Below are positions 1 to 5,312 of a stretch of DNA of 5,935 nt, piece after piece. The position numbers and the translations under genes were made by a program. This DNA is from an uncultured Mollicutes bacterium (GTDB lineage Bacteria; Bacillota_I; Bacilli_A; RF39; UBA660), in NCBI GenBank assembly GCA_900557675.1, contig USTO01000040.1, forward strand, positions 1 to 5,935, written 5' to 3'. The stretch's first letter is position 1; the number at the start of each line of letters is the position of its first letter. Below the pieces are notes generated by a model. The model saw only the letters and a list, made by a program, of their open reading frames with translations. It was not told where the DNA came from and did no database searches.

Positions 1-359
1 AAAGAGGTACGTTAAGATATAATACGGATAGACCACTTTATTGGGAAGGAATGGTTGGACTTATGTATCCAAGTGATTATGGTTATGCGGCTGGAAACAG
101 TTGTGTAAGTGGTACTAAATTATATGATTATAACAAAGGATGTATGAATAAAGATTGGCTCTATATTTCAAATACTTATCAGTGGCTAATGTCGCCGACT
201 TCGCACCACTCCGACCTTGTGTTCGGCGTCGGCTCGTCCGGCTACGTCAGCTACGACACCTACCCTGTCCGTTCGGTGAGCCCAGTCTTTTTTCTGAACT
301 CTAGTGCAAGTATAAAGGGAGGAGATGGGACTTCTACTGCCCCTTATATCTTGTCCTAA
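1..359 (+). CDS. C-terminal part of a probable surface protein with a hypervariable-looking C-lectin-like tail (5' partial)
   Basis: The frame is open from the first full codon at position 3 to TAA at 357-359, giving 118 visible residues; the start lies upstream of the window, so the internal ATG at 51 is not the real start. Visible motifs are VGLMYPSDYGYA (residues 18-29), two cysteines (34 and 47) that could pair, a W-L-M-S-P block (61-65), then a Ser/Gly/Tyr/Val-rich stretch, and an ending with PVFFLNS (94-100), GGDGT (106-110) and APYIL. I know this layout from memory as a C-terminal domain of secreted or surface proteins in gut Firmicutes, where the equivalent of residues 92-95 usually reads V-R-P-V; here it is V-S-P-V. 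The codons for residues 64-95 are far more GC-rich than the rest, with 20 of 32 ending in C, as expected of a retroelement-diversified variable region. The N-terminal architecture and any secretion signal cannot be seen. Binding of a ligand at the cell surface is inference. Confidence 0.7.
   Translation, partial: RGTLRYNTDRPLYWEGMVGLMYPSDYGYAAGNSCVSGTKLYDYNKGCMNKDWLYISNTYQWLMSPTSHHSDLVFGVGSSGYVSYDTYPVRSVSPVFFLNSSASIKGGDGTSTAPYILS
189..290 (+). other. Candidate variable region (VR) of a diversity-generating retroelement target
   Basis: A GC-rich island of about 100 bases lies near the 3' end of the partial surface-protein gene. Hand counts of G+C per 100 bases are 29 (91-190), 63 (191-290) and 37 (291-390). 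Within it, 20 of 32 codons have the form NNC (cac, gac, ggc, tac, gtc, agc, ttc, tcc, acc). That is the pattern expected when AAC codons of a template repeat are randomised at adenines. Size, position at the end of the gene and the palindrome downstream all fit known retroelement targets. No reverse transcriptase or template repeat is in the window, so the assignment is inference. Confidence 0.45.
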
Positions 360-367
360 TTAGGACA
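352..367 (+). terminator. Perfect palindrome over the stop codon; weak terminator or target-site hairpin
   Basis: TGTCCTAATTAGGACA is its own reverse complement. As RNA it can form a 6-bp stem with an AAUU loop, followed by G and then only four T (369-372). It includes the stop codon of the upstream gene. The position suits a Rho-independent terminator separating this gene from the vanZ-like gene, but the U tract is short. The alternative is the hairpin or cruciform found just 3' of variable regions in some diversity-generating retroelements. Confidence 0.45.
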
Positions 368-405
368 GTTTTAATAAATCCAACTAAAAGAAAGAAAGTG
401 ATACT

Positions 406-1020
406 ATGCTAAAAAATATCTTCCTTGATGTATTTAGTGATACGTGGCCTACAATCCTAATAGCCGTCGTAATAGCCGTATCACTAAGACTAGCATATCT
501 ACTAAAAGGACATAAAAAAATAATACTCTATAAAGAACTCCTAATGCTTATATTCATAATCTATGCTCTCTGTCTTTTCCATGTTGTAACTTATCAAGAT
601 GTGAATTTTGGTACCAATAACTTTATTCCCTTTAAAGAGATATTTCGCTACGATTTAGGTACCCCCAAGTTTATAAAAAACATAATAGGGAATATAATAA
701 TGTTTATTCCCTTCGGGTTCTTCGCATCCTATTTCCTCAAAAGTAAAAAGATAAGTATCCCCTTAATACTAACCATAATATTAACAACCACCATAGAAAC
801 AGTCCAGTACTATATAGGAAGAGTATTCGATATAGACGATATCATCCTAAATATAGTAGGAGGAATACTAGGTTATCTCCTCTTTATAACAATGGACTTT
901 CTTCAAAATAAAATACCAGGATTAAAAAATAATCACATCTTAAACTTGCTAATTATCATAATAATTGTTATAATAGTCATATACGGGTTCGATATAAATA
1001 TATTCGGACTATACGGATAG
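406..1020 (+). CDS. VanZ-family integral membrane protein
   Basis: This 204-residue protein is very hydrophobic, with about six likely membrane segments near residues 15-33, 44-62, 91-110, 116-132, 146-163 and 178-194. The VanZ-family signature is visible in order: NFIPF (72-76), G95-N96 with F100-x-P102-x-G104, E131-T-V-Q134, G138-R139 followed by D142, D144 and D145, then N149 and G152. VanZ itself gives low-level teicoplanin resistance in enterococcal van clusters. Most homologues, including those found singly in Firmicutes, have no known function, and no van genes are visible here, so resistance should not be assumed. The last segment (178-194) is an unusually pure Ile/Leu/Val run. An A/G-rich ribosome site (AAAGAAAGTG, 391-400) precedes the ATG. 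The gene ends 10 nt before ybeY, so they are probably cotranscribed. The family call is firm; the role is unknown. Confidence 0.88.
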   Translation: MLKNIFLDVFSDTWPTILIAVVIAVSLRLAYLLKGHKKIILYKELLMLIFIIYALCLFHVVTYQDVNFGTNNFIPFKEIFRYDLGTPKFIKNIIGNIIMFIPFGFFASYFLKSKKISIPLILTIILTTTIETVQYYIGRVFDIDDIILNIVGGILGYLLFITMDFLQNKIPGLKNNHILNLLIIIIIVIIVIYGFDINIFGLYG

Positions 1021-1025
1021 GGGGG
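1020..1025 (+). promoter_or_regulatory. G6-type ribosome binding site of ybeY
   Basis: A run of six G starts on the last base of the vanZ-like stop codon and ends 5 nt before the ybeY ATG. It can pair with the CCUCC anti-Shine-Dalgarno through a central G-U wobble. The same G6-N5-ATG arrangement precedes dnaG. Confidence 0.65.
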
Positions 1026-1030
1026 ATAAA

Positions 1031-1474
1031 ATGTACGATGTAATAAACAATTACGGAAAAGAAATACCAAACTATGAAGAAATAGAAAAATATGTAGAAT
1101 ACCTCGTAAAAGAACTAAACCTAGATAACTGTATGTTTAATATCATCTTTATAACCAATAAAGAAATCCATAAAATAAATAAAGAATATAGAAATGTAGA
1201 TAGACCAACTGATGTCATATCCTTTGCCCTTGAAGACAATAAAGATATCGAATACAAAGACTTTAGACTACTAGGAGATATCTATATATCCGTAGATAGA
1301 GCCATAGAACAAGCAAGAGATTATAACCACTCCCTAAAAAGAGAACTATGCTTCCTATCAACCCACGGTATCCTTCATCTTCTCGGATATGATCACCAAA
1401 CAAAAAAAGAAGAAGAAATAATGTTTACTAAACAAAAGGAGCTATTAGAAAAATATGGAATACAAAGGAACTAA
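1031..1474 (+). CDS. ybeY: Endoribonuclease YbeY, 16S rRNA maturation and ribosome quality control
   Basis: YbeY is a zinc-dependent single-strand endoribonuclease in the cytoplasm, needed for 3'-end maturation of 16S rRNA and for removal of defective ribosomes. The 147-residue length is usual for the family. The metal-binding signature H-G-x-L-H-L-L-G-Y-D-H is intact, with zinc ligands H112, H116 and H122. Other conserved blocks are N-x-x-Y-R-N-V-D-R-P-T-D-V-I-S-F (50-65), containing the family arginine, and L-G-D-I-Y-I (81-86). The ATG at 1031 follows a G6 ribosome site by 5 nt and gives a full-length N terminus. The gene lies 10 nt after the vanZ-like gene and its 3' end overlaps dgkA by 20 nt, so translation of the two is probably coupled. 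ybeY next to dgkA is a standard Firmicutes arrangement, often followed by cdd, era and recO, none of which is here. Confidence 0.96.
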   Translation: MYDVINNYGKEIPNYEEIEKYVEYLVKELNLDNCMFNIIFITNKEIHKINKEYRNVDRPTDVISFALEDNKDIEYKDFRLLGDIYISVDRAIEQARDYNHSLKRELCFLSTHGILHLLGYDHQTKKEEEIMFTKQKELLEKYGIQRN

Positions 1475-1835
1475 AAAAAGAACATTTAAAAACAGTGTTA
1501 AAGATTGCCTTGATGGCATAAACTTTGTTCTAAGTAATGAAAGAAATTTTGTAAGAGAAATAATAATGGGAATGATAGCCCTTACGCTATGCGTGTTTTT
1601 AGAAGTATCCCCTTATGAATACATAACCGTTCTTTTACTAATCTGTTTTGTCCTCATAATGGAACTAATAAACACTGCCTTAGAGAAAGTAGTAGACCTA
1701 TATACAACCCAGTATAACGAACTAGCCAAGATAATAAAGAATGTCTCCGCTGCCTCTGTCTTAATAATGTGTACATTCTCAGCAATAATAGGAATAATAA
1801 TCTTTTTACCAAAAATACTCAATATTATTAGATAA
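1455..1835 (+). CDS. dgkA: DgkA-family lipid kinase (probable undecaprenol kinase) with Asp-to-Asn substitution
   Basis: This is a 126-residue membrane kinase of the small prokaryotic diacylglycerol kinase family; in Gram-positives this protein usually phosphorylates undecaprenol, feeding the lipid carrier for cell-wall synthesis. Three membrane helices are expected, near residues 33-50, 54-76 and 97-118, after an amphipathic N terminus. The core motif E70-L-I-N73-T-A-L-E77-K-V-V-D81 is intact, as is E29 in the N-E-R-N-F block. The second active-site motif, normally A-K-D followed by a small-residue helix, reads I-K95-N96-V-S-A-A-S-V-L-I, so the usual Asp is Asn (codon aat). The E. coli equivalents are K94 and D95. 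AAGGAG (1436-1441) inside ybeY lies 13 nt before the ATG, a rather long spacing. The family is certain; full activity is not. Confidence 0.92.
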   Translation: MEYKGTKKRTFKNSVKDCLDGINFVLSNERNFVREIIMGMIALTLCVFLEVSPYEYITVLLLICFVLIMELINTALEKVVDLYTTQYNELAKIIKNVSAASVLIMCTFSAIIGIIIFLPKILNIIR

Positions 1836-1849
1836 CCTCTAATAATATT
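1821..1849 (+). terminator. Perfect 12-bp hairpin over the dgkA stop codon, possible terminator
   Basis: AATATTATTAGA (1821-1832) and TCTAATAATATT (1838-1849) are exact reverse complements around a 5-nt TAACC loop that begins with the dgkA stop codon. The stem is almost all A-U, and only two further T follow directly (1850-1851), so termination may be weak. It could instead protect the 3' end of the mRNA. It probably marks the end of the vanZ-like/ybeY/dgkA transcript. Confidence 0.5.
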
Positions 1850-1886
1850 TTATCATAAATAAAACTTGCTTTAATTAATATTTAGT

Positions 1887-1892
1887 AAGGAG
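1887..1892 (+). promoter_or_regulatory. Ribosome binding site that fixes a CTG start
   Basis: AAGGAG ends 5 nt before a CTG at 1898-1900. An in-frame TAA at 1886-1888 overlaps the site, so the frame cannot begin further upstream. No ATG, GTG or TTG occurs in that frame until the ATG at 2234, deep inside the coding region and lacking a comparable ribosome site. This makes CTG the most likely initiator. Confidence 0.75.
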
Positions 1893-1897
1893 AAAAT

Positions 1898-2482
1898 CTG
1901 AAAATAAAACTAAATAAAAACTATGTAAAACTAGTATTACCCTATATCCTAGTAACAACAACTATCTATTCATCAAGATACCTAATAACAGATAAACTCC
2001 CCCTTATAAGAAATAAAGAAGAAATAAATACCAAAGATGTACTAATATTAGGAGAAAAACCAAGTCAAGGTTCCTATTATGAAACCCTAGATAATAAACC
2101 AAACCAAGTACGCCTCTATACAAAATGTATCCCCCATAATAATAAATACAAACTACAAGGCTACCTCTATACATTTAATAAATATAATGAAGAAGAACTA
2201 CAGATAGCCCTAGAAAACCAAGATGAAGCCCTTATGAAAGAAATATTAGGACCACCCAAAGAAATAGAAAGAGAAGTATCAGAAGAAATAAAAACCCCCT
2301 ATATAGAAGGAATAATATTCAAAGATTCAAATACACCCACCCTAATAAAAGAAAGCCTTCCCGAAACCATTTTAAACAATACCTTTCTAATAGCCACATC
2401 CATAGTAGCATCAAAACTAATAAATGAAGTTGCCTATATAATAAAAGAAAGAAAAGAATACAAAAAAACTCCCAAAAATTAA
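1898..2482 (+). CDS. Unrecognised protein with N-terminal membrane anchor, CTG start
   Basis: The frame runs for 195 codons, including the stop, with no interruption from CTG at 1898 to TAA at 2480-2482. It encodes 194 residues that I do not recognise. The N terminus is short and basic (K-I-K-L-N-K-N), followed by a hydrophobic stretch near residues 9-25, suggesting a signal anchor. The middle (about 40-155) is hydrophilic and mixed charge, with T-K-D-V-L-I-L-G-E-K-P near 45-55, consistent with an extracytoplasmic domain. A moderately hydrophobic stretch near 158-182 could be a second membrane segment, before a Lys-rich tail. Codon use (ATA, AAA, CTA, CCC) matches the neighbours, supporting a native, expressed gene. 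ATG at 2234 would leave only 82 residues and discard the anchor. The gene lies between the dgkA hairpin and the queA promoter, so it may be its own unit or read through from dgkA. No function is proposed. Confidence 0.75.
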   Translation: MKIKLNKNYVKLVLPYILVTTTIYSSRYLITDKLPLIRNKEEINTKDVLILGEKPSQGSYYETLDNKPNQVRLYTKCIPHNNKYKLQGYLYTFNKYNEEELQIALENQDEALMKEILGPPKEIEREVSEEIKTPYIEGIIFKDSNTPTLIKESLPETILNNTFLIATSIVASKLINEVAYIIKERKEYKKTPKN

Positions 2483-2499
2483 CTTTACTAAACTTTTTG

Positions 2500-2528
2500 T
2501 TTGCATTTACAAAAATATATGCTATAAT
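2500..2528 (+). promoter_or_regulatory. Housekeeping (SigA-type) promoter with extended -10, for queA-dnaG-rpoD
   Basis: The -10 box TATAAT (2523-2528) is a perfect consensus match and is preceded by TGC, giving an extended -10 (TGnTATAAT). A weaker -35, TTTGCA (2500-2505, 4 of 6 to TTGACA), lies 17 nt upstream. Transcription would start near 2535, leaving a leader of about 18 nt before the queA ATG, too short for a riboswitch. The region between the preceding stop codon and the ATG is only 70 nt. Confidence 0.8.
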
Positions 2529-2552
2529 ATATACGTTTGAAAGAGGATTATT

Positions 2553-3578
2553 ATGAGAACTGAAGATTTTGATTACAATTTACCCCCCGAATTAATTGCC
2601 CAAACACCCCTAGAAAAAAGAGATAACTCAAAACTAATGGTGCTTGACAAAGAAACCGGAGAGGTAAAACACGAAACATTTAAAAACATTATAAACTATT
2701 TAGATAAAGGAGACGTCCTTGTCTTAAACGATACCAAAGTATTACCAGCTCGCCTTATAGGAACCAAAGAAGAAACCGGTGCCACTATTGAACTACTACT
2801 ATTAAATAACGTTCTCGACCATACTTGGAAGGCCCTAGTAAAACCAGGAAAAAGAGTAAAAAAAGGAACCATAGTTACCTTTGGTGAAGGAATGCTAAAA
2901 GCAAAATGCATCGAAGAATTAGAAGACGGTATAAAAAAATTCCAATTAATATACGAAGGAGTACTATTAGAAATATTAGATAAACTAGGGACAATGCCCC
3001 TTCCACCATATATTCACGAAAAACTCCAAGATAAAGACCGTTACCAAACCATATACGCCAAAAATACCGGAAGTGTCGCTGCTCCAACCGCTGGATTACA
3101 CTTTACCCAAGAATTACTAGACCAAATAAAAAATAAAGGCATAGAAATATGCTTTGTAACACTCCACGTTGGTATAGGCACATTTAGACCCGTATCCGTA
3201 GAAGACGTAACCAAACACAAAATGCACAGTGAGTATTATAATATGAATAAAGAAACAGCAAGTATCTTAAATAAAGCTAAGGAAGAAGGAAGAAGAATAA
3301 TATCCGTAGGCACCACGACAACTAGAGTACTAGAAACAATAATGACAAAATACAATACATTTAAAGAATGCTGTGGAGATACCGATATCTTCATATATCC
3401 AGGCTATAAATTCAAGGCCATAGATGCTTTAATTACCAATTTCCACTTACCAAAGTCAACCCTAATAATGCTTGTTAGTGCTTTTAGTTCCAAAGAAATA
3501 ATACTAAATGCCTATAATGAGGCTGTCAAAAACAATTACCGCTTTTTCTCTTTTGGAGACAGTATGTTCATAAAATAA
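2553..3578 (+). CDS. queA: S-adenosylmethionine:tRNA ribosyltransferase-isomerase QueA
   Basis: QueA transfers the ribosyl part of S-adenosylmethionine to preQ1 already placed at position 34 of GUN-anticodon tRNAs, making epoxyqueuosine, the penultimate step of queuosine synthesis in the cytoplasm. The 341-residue length is typical. Conserved blocks run the whole length: [12 protein letters not shown] (6-17), [16 protein letters not shown] (53-68), the P-L-P-P-Y-I block (149-154), [12 protein letters not shown] (174-185), [11 protein letters not shown] (204-214), T-T-T-R-V-L-E (255-261) and [10 protein letters not shown] (295-304). AAGAGG (2541-2546) lies 6 nt before the ATG. It is the first gene after the extended -10 promoter and ends 21 nt before dnaG, so it is probably cotranscribed with dnaG and rpoD. 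The partner gene tgt is not adjacent, unlike the ruvAB-queA-tgt order of many Firmicutes. Confidence 0.97.
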   Translation: MRTEDFDYNLPPELIAQTPLEKRDNSKLMVLDKETGEVKHETFKNIINYLDKGDVLVLNDTKVLPARLIGTKEETGATIELLLLNNVLDHTWKALVKPGKRVKKGTIVTFGEGMLKAKCIEELEDGIKKFQLIYEGVLLEILDKLGTMPLPPYIHEKLQDKDRYQTIYAKNTGSVAAPTAGLHFTQELLDQIKNKGIEICFVTLHVGIGTFRPVSVEDVTKHKMHSEYYNMNKETASILNKAKEEGRRIISVGTTTTRVLETIMTKYNTFKECCGDTDIFIYPGYKFKAIDALITNFHLPKSTLIMLVSAFSSKEIILNAYNEAVKNNYRFFSFGDSMFIK

Positions 3579-3588
3579 CTAAAAGAAA

Positions 3589-3594
3589 GGGGGG
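3589..3594 (+). promoter_or_regulatory. G6-type ribosome binding site of dnaG
   Basis: Six G (within AAAGGGGGG) end 5 nt before the dnaG ATG. Spacing and the following A and AAATG context match the ybeY site. It is an unusually G-rich element in an A-rich sequence. Confidence 0.7.
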
Positions 3595-3599
3595 ACCAA

Positions 3600-5312
3600 A
3601 TGATAACAAATGAAATAGTTAACGAAATAAGAGCCAAAACCGATATCGTAAGTATCATATCAGCTTATCTCCCCTTAACAAAAAAAGGCAAAAACTACTT
3701 TGGAGTATGCCCCTTTCACGATGACCATTCCCCCTCAATGAGTGTCTCCCCCGATAAACAAATATATACCTGTTTCTCGTGTGGAGCCTCAGGAAACGTT
3801 TTTAACTTCGTATCCAGTTATGAACACATAACATATTACGAAGCCGTAAAACTACTAGGAGAACGCTTAGGATACAATATAAACACATCCCCCAAAGAAA
3901 AAAAAGACGATATAAGTTATGAAATATATGATAAAGCGTGCAAATTTTATCAAAATAACATAAATACCACTCTTGGAAAAAATGCAATCGAATATTTACA
4001 TAGTAGACAAATAAACGATGAACTAATAAATAAGTTCAAAATAGGCCTATCAATGACCAAAGTATCCCTAACCGAATATCTTCTCGGAAGCGGTTATGAA
4101 CTAAACAAACTAATAAATATAGGCCTTACAAATGAACAAACCAAAGATATCTTTTTAAATAGAATAATGTTTCCCTTATTCGATTTAAAAGGAAATGTTG
4201 TGGCCTTCTCCGGAAGAATATACAATACCAAAGATGGAAGCAAATACGTAAATACCAAAGAAACAAATATCTTTAAAAAAGGAACAATGCTCTATAACTA
4301 CCATAATGCCCGTGAACACCTAAAAGTAAACGATACCATTATCGTAATGGAAGGCTTTATGGATGTCATAAGAGCGTACTCAATAGGAGTTGTAAGTTGT
4401 GTTGCAACTATGGGAACCGCCTTAACTAAACAAAATGCCCTTAACTTAAAGAAAATGGCTACCAATATTATCCTTTGTTTTGACGGTGATAAAGCCGGTG
4501 AAGAAGCAACCACTAAGGCCATTAAAATCTTTGAAGAAATAGATGTAGTACCCAAAGTAGTAAGATTAGAAGATAACTTAGATCCCGATGAATACATTCT
4601 AAGCCGTGGTAAAGAAAGCTTTCTAGCCAAAATAAATAATCCCATTAGCACATTAGAATTCAAAATGAATATCTATAAAGGAAACAAAAACTTTACCGAT
4701 GTTGAAGAAATATCCAAATACATAAACGAAGCCTTAAAAGAATTATCAAAATTAGATGATGAACTATTAAAAGAATTAACCATAAAAAAATTAGAAAAAG
4801 AATACGGGGTGGGATACGATGTATTAAAAAAGAAACTACAAAGTTTTGAAGTAATAAAACCAAAAGACTTGCCAAAAGCCGTAATAAAACCCAAAAGTTA
4901 TGGAAAATACGAAACCGCTCAACGAAATCTCTTATACTATATGATTAAAGAAAAAGAAGTCCTAGAATACGTTGAAGAAAAATTATCATACTTTCCCAAT
5001 GATAATTTACGCTTTTTAGCAAATGAAATATTTACATTTTATCATAAATATGGTATTCTAGTAGTCGCCGACTTTATAACAAGTTTAGTAAATGAAGAAG
5101 AACTGTATAAAATATTCCAAGAAATAATCAGTATGAATTTAAAAGAAAAATATACTAAAGAAGAAATCGACGACTATATATACCTTATAAACGAATACCC
5201 CAAGAAAAATAAAATAAACAAACTCGAAGAAGAACTACGAAAAGAACCAGACCCAATAAAAAAAGCTCAGATATTAAGTAAGATAATGGAAATAAAAGGA
5301 GTGAGAAAATGA
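3600..5312 (+). CDS. dnaG: DNA primase DnaG
   Basis: DnaG makes the RNA primers for Okazaki fragments at the replication fork, working with the replicative helicase. The 570-residue protein has the three expected parts. The N-terminal CHC2 zinc finger has ligands C37, H40, C58 and C61 ([10 protein letters not shown] and CFSCGASG). The catalytic core has N-R-I-M-F-P (187-192) with S-G-R (204-206), [14 protein letters not shown] (215-228), the Toprim glutamate E251 in E-G-F-M-D, and the metal-binding D295-G-D297 in F-D-G-D-K-A-G. The C-terminal region (about 440-570) is helical, charged and less conserved, as expected of the helicase-binding domain. A linker rich in Lys and Pro lies near 415-440. 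Translation starts after a G6 ribosome site. The stop TGA shares ATGA with the rpoD start and is followed at once by an in-frame TAG. No key residue is missing. Confidence 0.97.
   Translation: MITNEIVNEIRAKTDIVSIISAYLPLTKKGKNYFGVCPFHDDHSPSMSVSPDKQIYTCFSCGASGNVFNFVSSYEHITYYEAVKLLGERLGYNINTSPKEKKDDISYEIYDKACKFYQNNINTTLGKNAIEYLHSRQINDELINKFKIGLSMTKVSLTEYLLGSGYELNKLINIGLTNEQTKDIFLNRIMFPLFDLKGNVVAFSGRIYNTKDGSKYVNTKETNIFKKGTMLYNYHNAREHLKVNDTIIVMEGFMDVIRAYSIGVVSCVATMGTALTKQNALNLKKMATNIILCFDGDKAGEEATTKAIKIFEEIDVVPKVVRLEDNLDPDEYILSRGKESFLAKINNPISTLEFKMNIYKGNKNFTDVEEISKYINEALKELSKLDDELLKELTIKKLEKEYGVGYDVLKKKLQSFEVIKPKDLPKAVIKPKSYGKYETAQRNLLYYMIKEKEVLEYVEEKLSYFPNDNLRFLANEIFTFYHKYGILVVADFITSLVNEEELYKIFQEIISMNLKEKYTKEEIDDYIYLINEYPKKNKINKLEEELRKEPDPIKKAQILSKIMEIKGVRK

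Noticed and set aside
51..359. Complete 102-residue protein starting at ATG 51
   Set aside because: The frame is open back to the window edge with matching sequence character, and no ribosome site suits ATG 51; this is the tail of a longer gene.
351..380. Promoter for the vanZ-like gene (TTGTCC with an AT-rich -10)
   Set aside because: The -35 resemblance is part of the palindrome and no hexamer at the right distance matches TATAAT well.
459..479. Direct repeat AATAGCCGT (459-467 and 471-479)
   Set aside because: It encodes a repetitive Ile-Ala-Val stretch of a membrane helix in the vanZ-like gene; chance or local codon reuse explains it.
406..1020. Glycopeptide resistance gene
   Set aside because: VanZ homology alone is common in Firmicutes; no other van gene is present, so no resistance role is claimed.
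2234..2482. Separate 82-residue gene starting at ATG 2234
   Set aside because: The same frame is open upstream to a CTG with an ideal ribosome site, and nothing like AAGGAG precedes 2234.
2529..2552. Riboswitch (preQ1 type) ahead of queA
   Set aside because: The predicted transcript leader is only about 18 nt, too short for a known preQ1 riboswitch.
4298..4663. 121-codon reverse-strand open frame inside dnaG
   Set aside because: It lies wholly within the conserved Toprim region of dnaG, has no ribosome site that I can see, and encodes a Ser/Leu-rich sequence typical of an antisense shadow.
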